From contig CAJUGD010000035.1 in the NCBI GenBank assembly GCA_910586205.1, positions 1 to 36,302 on the forward strand: a stretch of 36,302 nucleotides of DNA, given 5' to 3'. A model generated the notes under the pieces. It did not search any database. It worked only from the letters and a program-made list of their open reading frames with translations, and had not been told where the DNA came from. This document shows, in pieces, positions 31,367 through 36,302 of this stretch. Position 1 is the first letter of the stretch, and every line of letters starts with the position of its first letter. The stretch is from an uncultured Lachnospiraceae bacterium. GTDB taxonomy: Bacteria; Bacillota; Clostridia; Lachnospirales; Lachnospiraceae. The position numbers and the translations under genes are program-made.

Positions 31367-33430
31367 TCACTGAATCACCGCTATGTAGTGAATCTCCAGA
31401 TCATAGACCTTATCCTCCGACGTAATGTAGATTACATCGCCAAAACTGACACTATACCGAATCCTTTTACAGAGAATGGAATTTCCAATCATCACCGACG
31501 CGCCGGACGTATGGTAAAGGATCATTCTCCGGTCTTCATCTGCTGTCAGGATAATTTCATCCAGCCCCAGCCGGTCACAGGCATCCAGGTATTCCCTCAT
31601 CAGGCTCCCTAAGCTAATCTGATTGTCCTTTACCCGGTACATTTCAAAGGACAACGGCGGGATCTCCTCCTCTGTCTCTGGCTGTGCGGTAAAATAGGCA
31701 TCCAATTTTCCGGCAAATCGGTTCTTCCTGGTCTCGATTTCCAGCTTTTCCACCTCCGACACAGGCTTACGCAGCAATTTCCCGATGACCAAAATTGCTG
31801 CCAAAATCAAAAGAAGCAGCGCCCACCAGTATTCCCTCCACAAAGGAACCACGATAACAGACATTTCATACTCTGTAATGGCCTCCCCATCCTTTACCTG
31901 AATCATCGGTGTATAATTTCCGCTTCTTTCCGGTTTCAGGAAAAGGCGGTCCCCATCCAGGGAAAGCTTCAGGCCATCGTGTAATCCGATCACCTCATAA
32001 GTCAATTCATCCCCGTCTTCATCATAAAAAAATTCATGGAAAGACAGCTCTTTTTCCCTGCTTAATACCGTACACTTAATTTCAGGAATGCTGCCCAAAG
32101 GCGGCCGGTTCTCCACCACCGTTTCCAGTCGGAACGGATAGCTTCCCAGCCCATCCGTCAAGGTTCCCCTTAAATAATAGGTTCCTGACTGCTGAAAACT
32201 CACCGTTCCTTCCATAACCCCATTTGTCAGGGCAATCCCCCTACTGCCGGCAGCCATCCCTTCCGGAATATCCCTGCCGGAAGCCTTTTTTTCATCCTCC
32301 CCTGCCTCTCTGCTCATCTCCAGCTCCCACCAAAACCTGCCATAAAAATTCTCATCCCGGATGATTTCTCCATCCTTTTTCATAAAATACACCTGATAGG
32401 GTATTTCCTGGTTTTTACGGATCGGCTGCTGAAATGCCAATACCGGCGTCAAGCTACGGTAACTGATCACATATACCTGCAAACTCTGCCCTGCCGATGT
32501 GGCAGTTTGAACCGTCAGCTCTTTTATGTCGTCCCTTACATCCCCATATGTGATTTTCCCCACCGCATAATGGTTTAGGTTGGTTGCTTCAATCTCTTTC
32601 TCCCCATAAAGGAGCTTTGTCCCTCCCACCTTTCCGGAGGAAATCAAAATAACTGCAATCTCGTCCAAATACGGCTCATCCAGAATACAATGAATGCTCT
32701 GCTGTCCGTCTGCATACACACCACTAGAATAAGGCTGAATTTTGTAGGACAAAACATTTTTAAAAATTCCATACAAGACTTCTATCAGCTTTTCCGGCGT
32801 CCCGGCACAATAGCTCTCTGCCCCTGTATCCTCTGCTATCTTTTCTAAGTCTGCCTTGCTTCCGTCATAATCCCCGAAGGCAATGGTATAAATCTGGATG
32901 TTTTCCTTCTGGCACTGCCTGACACACTGCATCAGCTCTGCATTAGACTGCTCTGTGGTCCGGCCGTCCCTCCCCTCAAGGTCTGTCTCCCCATCGGAGA
33001 TCAGCACAATCACCCGCTTTCGTCCGGACTCATCCGGCATCTGATGATAAGCGTAAGAAAGCCCTAACCCCATATCCGTATCCCGCGAATAGACAATAGA
33101 ATCCATGGATTGTTTTAAGATTTCCCGATCTTCCTGATTTTCTATGGAAGCCAGCTCCAAACTGGCCTGAATGCTGTCATTATAAGCCACATATCCGATT
33201 CGGATATCCTCTGCGTGAATGGTATCAATAAATGCCTTTACCATCCCAAGCCCGATCCGGTCCGGGTCATTGGTTTTCAATGACCCGCTGCAGTCAATGG
33301 CAAAGACCAGATCCAGCCCTGTTTTCTCGCTGGTGATTTCTGTCACTGGTTCGGATTCCTGGGCATAGGAGATGGAGGAAAAGATTAGAATTAAAATCAA
33401 ACTCCATATATAAATCCGTGTTATCTTCAT
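31367..33430 (-). CDS. Secreted/membrane vWA-domain protein, possible envelope anchor of the CIS
   Basis: A 687-residue protein, ATG preceded by GGAGGTGGAAGG. A signal peptide (residues 1-23, cut near SYA-Q) is followed by a von Willebrand A domain (about 38-225) with an intact MIDAS motif DCSGS at 46-50 and a later SDGETD. Beta-rich extracellular domains follow, including a cadherin-like FYDEDGDELTYEV. A transmembrane helix lies at about 533-551 and a cytoplasmic tail of about 135 residues ends in a beta-rich segment (SVSFGDVIYITSEDKVYDLE). It is the first gene after the LytTR-type box promoter and directly precedes the sheath gene. The topology, with outside adhesion domain and inside tail, would suit a factor that docks the CIS to the membrane or senses contact; this is inference. 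Confidence 0.84.
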   Translation of the reverse strand: MKITRIYIWSLILILIFSSISYAQESEPVTEITSEKTGLDLVFAIDCSGSLKTNDPDRIGLGMVKAFIDTIHAEDIRIGYVAYNDSIQASLELASIENQEDREILKQSMDSIVYSRDTDMGLGLSYAYHQMPDESGRKRVIVLISDGETDLEGRDGRTTEQSNAELMQCVRQCQKENIQIYTIAFGDYDGSKADLEKIAEDTGAESYCAGTPEKLIEVLYGIFKNVLSYKIQPYSSGVYADGQQSIHCILDEPYLDEIAVILISSGKVGGTKLLYGEKEIEATNLNHYAVGKITYGDVRDDIKELTVQTATSAGQSLQVYVISYRSLTPVLAFQQPIRKNQEIPYQVYFMKKDGEIIRDENFYGRFWWELEMSREAGEDEKKASGRDIPEGMAAGSRGIALTNGVMEGTVSFQQSGTYYLRGTLTDGLGSYPFRLETVVENRPPLGSIPEIKCTVLSREKELSFHEFFYDEDGDELTYEVIGLHDGLKLSLDGDRLFLKPERSGNYTPMIQVKDGEAITEYEMSVIVVPLWREYWWALLLLILAAILVIGKLLRKPVSEVEKLEIETRKNRFAGKLDAYFTAQPETEEEIPPLSFEMYRVKDNQISLGSLMREYLDACDRLGLDEIILTADEDRRMILYHTSGASVMIGNSILCKRIRYSVSFGDVIYITSEDKVYDLEIHYIAVIQ

Positions 33431-33470
33431 CCTTCCACCTCCATTAACTCAAAATTTTTTTGTTTTACCC

Positions 33471-33539
33471 AAAATATCATACTATTTTTTACTTTTCAAT
33501 ACACTTTCCATTTTTTGTCAATTATCGACCGTTTTTTGT
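33471..33539 (-). promoter_or_regulatory. Promoter of the CIS operon with LytTR/AgrA-type direct-repeat box
   Basis: Two direct repeats, CCATTTTTTGT (33508-33518) and CCGTTTTTTGT (33529-33539) on the plus strand, lie 21 bp apart, like AgrA/LytTR sites. Eight bp further downstream is TTGAAA (33494-33499), then a 17-bp spacer and TATTTT (33471-33476) on the minus strand. The start codon of the vWA gene is at 33430. The 32-nt box differs at only two bases from that before agrD and stands at the same distance from its -35 box. Confidence 0.8.
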
Positions 33540-33570
33540 CATTTCATACCAATATACTCTGTATTAATCC

Positions 33571-33613
33571 AAATAAAAAGCAGAAGAAATCCTTTTTATC
33601 AGATATCTTCTGC
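33571..33613 (-). terminator. Terminator at the end of agrB
   Basis: On the minus strand GCAGAAGATATC and GATTTCTTCTGC pair over 12 positions with one mismatch, with a loop of about ten bases, followed by TTTTTATTT. It overlaps the stop codon of agrB and separates agrDB from the CIS operon, so the latter needs its own promoter. Confidence 0.78.
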
Positions 33614-34198
33614 CTGTCTTTTATACTTTCTATTTTTAATCATCCCTGCAGCCAACAGAAAAAACAACACCAGATGTCCCAATGCTATTACCAGACTCAT
33701 CCTCTCTCTATGCATCTGATAACAAATCATCCATACCAATGCCTCTGCTGCCCAAATACCTTTGGCAAGTCTTCCGTAAATCTTCCTTTCTCTCCTGCTC
33801 AAAGGCTTATTGTGATCTTCTATTGGGGCCAGAAAAAAAATAACGCCTCCGCACACAGTGCTGCAAACCAGATTAGTGCCAAATACCGCCTCGTTAGGAA
33901 TCCATTTTGCCGCTGCACATACACTGCAGAGGATCCCTGTGGAAATCAAAGTGCAGGTGTTAAAATTATCCGCATGGTGTCCTCCTGCATAAGAGCGCAG
34001 AGGAATAAACGATAAAAGAAATACCAGCACCGTACCATATGCCTGAAAAACAACTGCCAAAAGACAGGCAATCAAAAGATTGACCACCTGTCCAATCAGC
34101 AGTTCAAAGGCATATTGGTAGAGCTTCTGATCCTGGGAAGTCAGATATTTATTCCTGATCTGCCATGCAACCAGACGTTCTGCCAGCCTTTCCACCAT
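33599..34198 (-). CDS. agrB: AgrB-type peptide-processing membrane protease
   Basis: A 199-residue polytopic membrane protein. The catalytic block RSYAGGHHADNFNTCTLIS carries His75 and Cys82, seven residues apart, as in staphylococcal AgrB (His77, Cys84). Hydrophobic segments at about 36-66, 85-100, 108-125, 145-160 and 170-187 fit the family. It cleaves the AgrD precursor behind the ring and forms the thiolactone, aided by a separate signal peptidase. It begins 6 nt after agrD; the ribosome binding site is poor (AAAGG about 13 bases upstream), so coupling to agrD translation is likely. The terminator hairpin overlaps its stop codon. Confidence 0.93.
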   Translation of the reverse strand: MVERLAERLVAWQIRNKYLTSQDQKLYQYAFELLIGQVVNLLIACLLAVVFQAYGTVLVFLLSFIPLRSYAGGHHADNFNTCTLISTGILCSVCAAAKWIPNEAVFGTNLVCSTVCGGVIFFLAPIEDHNKPLSRRERKIYGRLAKGIWAAEALVWMICYQMHRERMSLVIALGHLVLFFLLAAGMIKNRKYKRQAEDI

Positions 34199-34204
34199 GG
34201 CTTT

Positions 34205-34378
34205 TTAGAACCTTTTAAAAGCCATGGCTTCCTCTGGAACCTCCGGCTGGTGATCCAGCCACATGCATCCTGAATTGACATTCTGGAACACCGTCAAAAT
34301 CGCCAGGGCATTTAAGGCCACCATGGTCCAATTCTTATTGCCCATCTTTTTTAATACCTTACAAATATTTTTGCGCAT
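34205..34378 (-). CDS. agrD: AgrD-like cyclic-peptide autoinducer precursor
   Basis: A 57-residue precursor from the ATG at 34378 with a strong AGGAGGT seven bases upstream; a longer frame to 34444 is not needed. It has a basic amphipathic leader (MRKNICKVLKKMGNKNW), a hydrophobic stretch, the core NVNSGCMWLD and an acidic tail HQPEVPEEAMAFKRF. Alignment with AgrD group I (core ending CDFIM, tail DEVEVPKEL) predicts a five-residue ring CMWLD closed between Cys and the C-terminal Asp, with cleavage before HQPEVPEE. The N-terminal length of the mature peptide is unknown. It is followed by agrB and read from a promoter carrying the LytTR-type box. Confidence 0.9.
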   Translation of the reverse strand: MRKNICKVLKKMGNKNWTMVALNALAILTVFQNVNSGCMWLDHQPEVPEEAMAFKRF

Positions 34379-34404
34379 TACTGTTACCTCCTGCTTTTTG
34401 ATAT

Positions 34405-34472
34405 AACATACCAAAAAATCAGGAAAAATCAACCCCGTTTCCATTTTTTGTCATTTTTCGACCGTTTTTTGT
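34405..34472 (-). promoter_or_regulatory. agrDB promoter with LytTR/AgrA-type direct-repeat box
   Basis: Repeats CCATTTTTTGT (34441-34451) and CCGTTTTTTGT (34462-34472) on the plus strand, 21 bp apart. TTGATT (34427-34432) follows after 8 bp, then a 16-bp spacer and TATGTT (34405-34410), on the minus strand. The box lies inside the last codons of the upstream kinase gene, encoding IQKTVEK and its stop. Autoinduction of agrDB is the natural reading. Confidence 0.8.
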
Positions 34473-35770
34473 ATATTCGACAGGAGCACCACTGCCTTAA
34501 ACTGATCATGATCTTCCTCTATATTCAATATTCCATGATATTTCTGCACCAGCTCCCGAACCATCTGCAGGCCAAAGCCATGTCTGTTCCCGTCATTTTT
34601 TGTTGTCAGGTACCTGCCGCCGCTTTTTCTTGTCTGATGCCGGAAGCTATTGGAAATCTGAAAAATCACAAGAGCCTCATTCCCCCGGTACAGCTTTGCA
34701 GACACATATCCTTCCTCACACTCGCCTGCTGCCTTCAGCGCATTATCCATTAGGTTTCCAAATATCCGGATTTTGTCCGTCTCACTGATAAAATCAATCT
34801 GCGCATCCGGCCGTACATTTACGTCATAGCGGATTCCATAGCTCTCAGCTTCCTTTTCCCGTTCAACCAGAATCGCATTCAGCACTGCATCATACGTGTA
34901 GAATTTCTTATTTCCAGGACTTCTTTTCTTCAAAAGCTCCGATGCCTCATCTGCTAATTTCCCCAGTCCATTACAATGTTCTTCTTCCACAAGAAGCTTC
35001 ATTGTCTGAATAATATGTCTCATCTCATGAATGTATCCTGCATATTCCTCATTGATTTCCTCCATGCGCTGATAGTGGTTATGCTCCAGCTCTGTCTTTA
35101 ACTTCATCATTTCATAATTCCTGACCTTATTTTCCGTCAGGATCAGCTTTTCAACCACAAAGAAATTCACAGTACTGCTTAGAATCATCAAAATCCCTCC
35201 TAAGCATATGACAAAATATCCATAGGGATACCAATCTCTTATCAAGAATCCGTTTAATAAGATCATCACAGATATCGGAAGTATAAACAAGCTTTTTAAA
35301 TCAGAAAAAGACCTGTCCTTGGAAAGATAAGGATGTCTTTTTCTGACTATCTGCATTAACATCATAAATTCACATATTTTTTCGATAATCAGACGGAAAA
35401 CCCAGCTAAAATCCGTTATGGCAATCGATATTCCCAAGGCCCTGTATATGTGATAACATACAAACTCCACCACAGACAGCATCACATAGAAAAATGTTAC
35501 ATAGAATAAAAGCACCTTGATCTTTTCACGGAAAAGCAGCCACGAAAAAAAGGTCACCACAAAAGGTACACAAAACAAATTTACATAAGGATTTTCCAAA
35601 AGGTTAATCCCGAAAATCACAGAAGCGCAAATACCTGATTCAAAAATCCTGACTTTTTTACGTTCTTCATAGAATGGAAATAATGTACTTAAATAATGGT
35701 AAAACAAAAAGATTTCAAACACACAATTCAGATACATGATCATTCTATGAAAAAATCCCATATCCACCAT
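34451..35770 (-). CDS. AgrC-like GHKL sensor histidine kinase
   Basis: A 439-residue kinase. The ATG at 35770 has GAGGG seven bases upstream; a TTG frame start at 35818 overlaps the previous gene and has no ribosome binding site. About six membrane helices fill the first 210 residues, as in AgrC. A coiled linker follows with the candidate phosphoacceptor in YIHEMRHIIQTMKLL. The GHKL ATPase end has the N box NLMDNALKAAGE and the G box HGFGLQMVRELVQKYHG. It should sense the peptide made by agrDB. Its 3' end contains the LytTR box of the agrDB promoter. It is 10 nt behind the LytTR gene, so both are co-transcribed. Confidence 0.9.
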   Translation of the reverse strand: MVDMGFFHRMIMYLNCVFEIFLFYHYLSTLFPFYEERKKVRIFESGICASVIFGINLLENPYVNLFCVPFVVTFFSWLLFREKIKVLLFYVTFFYVMLSVVEFVCYHIYRALGISIAITDFSWVFRLIIEKICEFMMLMQIVRKRHPYLSKDRSFSDLKSLFILPISVMILLNGFLIRDWYPYGYFVICLGGILMILSSTVNFFVVEKLILTENKVRNYEMMKLKTELEHNHYQRMEEINEEYAGYIHEMRHIIQTMKLLVEEEHCNGLGKLADEASELLKKRSPGNKKFYTYDAVLNAILVEREKEAESYGIRYDVNVRPDAQIDFISETDKIRIFGNLMDNALKAAGECEEGYVSAKLYRGNEALVIFQISNSFRHQTRKSGGRYLTTKNDGNRHGFGLQMVRELVQKYHGILNIEEDHDQFKAVVLLSNIQKTVEK

Positions 35771-35780
35771 CCACATTCCC

Positions 35781-36239
35781 TCAATTTCTTTCCCAAAATG
35801 AAGATAATTCCTTTTCAAACTGTGCTCTTTTTGACCTGGCCACCGCTAACTGTGTGCCGCCTGTCAGTTGGACATACTCTTTAAAGTAACCGGTCACGTG
35901 CCGCACATTAATTATGTAGCTTACCTTGGCATAAACAAATCCATGATCCTTTAACTCGTTATAATACTCCTCCACCTTCCGCTTACTTTTAATGGTAAAA
36001 CCCTTTACGTCTTTCTCTGAAATATTCAAAAGTCTGGCAATCTCCCTGGTGCAGCTTTCAGTCAGGTAAATCTCACTTTGCTTTTTCAGAATCGCAATAT
36101 ACAAAATATCCGATAACCGCAAGGTAAGCATGTGGGTTCCCCATGGAACCGTCAGCTTATAACAATTATTCCGCTTTCTGGCTTCCTGAAGGGTCTCTAT
36201 TAACTGGATTTTTCCCTCTTTTAAAAGGGAATCCTTCAT
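35781..36239 (-). CDS. LytTR-type DNA-binding regulator without receiver domain
   Basis: A 152-residue protein. The second half carries LytTR signatures: LRLSDILYI, then HGFVYAKVSYIINVRHVTGY and LTGGTQLAVARSKRAQFEKE (family pattern F-x-x-x-H-x-S-Y/x-x-N, and xxxSRxRxxxF). The receiver (REC) domain expected in AgrA-type regulators is absent. Instead there are about 25 N-terminal residues, and an HTH-like insertion TREIARLLNISEKDVKG between the first and second half of the LytTR fold. It is the best candidate to bind the two direct-repeat boxes at 33508-33539 and 34441-34472. Without REC it cannot be the direct phosphate acceptor of the kinase, so a further partner or different mechanism is needed. 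The start codon has only a weak ribosome binding site. Confidence 0.85.
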   Translation of the reverse strand: MKDSLLKEGKIQLIETLQEARKRNNCYKLTVPWGTHMLTLRLSDILYIAILKKQSEIYLTESCTREIARLLNISEKDVKGFTIKSKRKVEEYYNELKDHGFVYAKVSYIINVRHVTGYFKEYVQLTGGTQLAVARSKRAQFEKELSSFWERN

Positions 36240-36302
36240 CAGATAACTAAAACCTTAATCCGTGAAGTTTAATTATTGTTTCATGCTATAATCGCCCTGT
36301 TT
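36240..36302 (-). other. Upstream region of the LytTR gene, cut by the window edge
   Basis: Sixty-three AT-rich bases. A TATAGCAT-like element on the minus strand (about 36285-36292) could be a -10 box, but its -35 would be at or beyond the window edge. No copy of the direct-repeat box is visible here. Confidence 0.35.

Overview
The window is one long minus-strand locus; read right to left it is in transcriptional order. It looks like a low-to-moderate GC Gram-positive anaerobe of the Clostridia (Lachnospiraceae-like, by inference). Signs are strong AGGAGG-type ribosome binding sites, several TTG and GTG starts, an Agr-type peptide quorum-sensing cassette, and lipoprotein and membrane proteins typical of monoderms. 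There are no tRNA or rRNA genes, CRISPR arrays or intact insertion sequences that I can see.

Right end (about 33.5-36.3 kb): a LytTR DNA-binding protein without a receiver domain, a GHKL (AgrC-like) histidine kinase, an AgrD-like cyclic peptide precursor and the AgrB peptidase, followed by a terminator. A 32-nt element made of two 11-nt direct repeats 21 nt apart lies in front of agrD and recurs, 30 of 32 bases identical, in front of the next operon. In both places it is exactly 8 nt from a plausible -35 box.

Core (about 17.8-33.4 kb): a contractile injection system (CIS, related to T6SS and phage tails). It has a secreted/membrane von Willebrand A (vWA) protein, one large 725-residue-class sheath, two tube paralogues, a terminator-like hairpin, and then a regulatory and chaperone block: DnaJ, two FHA proteins, two divergent PP2C proteins and an Hsp70-like ATPase. 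Three proteins follow that I infer to be baseplate parts. I see no ClpV-type AAA+ ATPase, no Ser/Thr kinase and no T6SS membrane complex inside the window.

Payload region (1-17.6 kb): three effector islands, each built on a PAAR-like (DUF4280-like) tip protein. Island 1 is a large split-PAAR protein with a hydrophobic segment plus a TPR lipoprotein, possibly effector and immunity. Island 2 has two DcrB/EagR-like candidate chaperones, two different VgrG-type spikes, a PAAR-HINT-toxin polymorphic effector and its likely immunity gene. Island 3 has a longer VgrG with a basic tail, a small protein, the same two chaperone types in reversed order, another VgrG, two accessory genes and a broken PAAR/YD-repeat (Rhs) effector running off the left edge.

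Overall reading: quorum sensing through a cyclic peptide probably switches on both its own agrDB operon and the injection machine. The machine may be assembled or gated by a membrane-linked FHA/PP2C/Hsp70 module, and it is armed with exchangeable toxin cassettes. The promoter and effector-module observations are read directly from the sequence; the functional linkage is inference.
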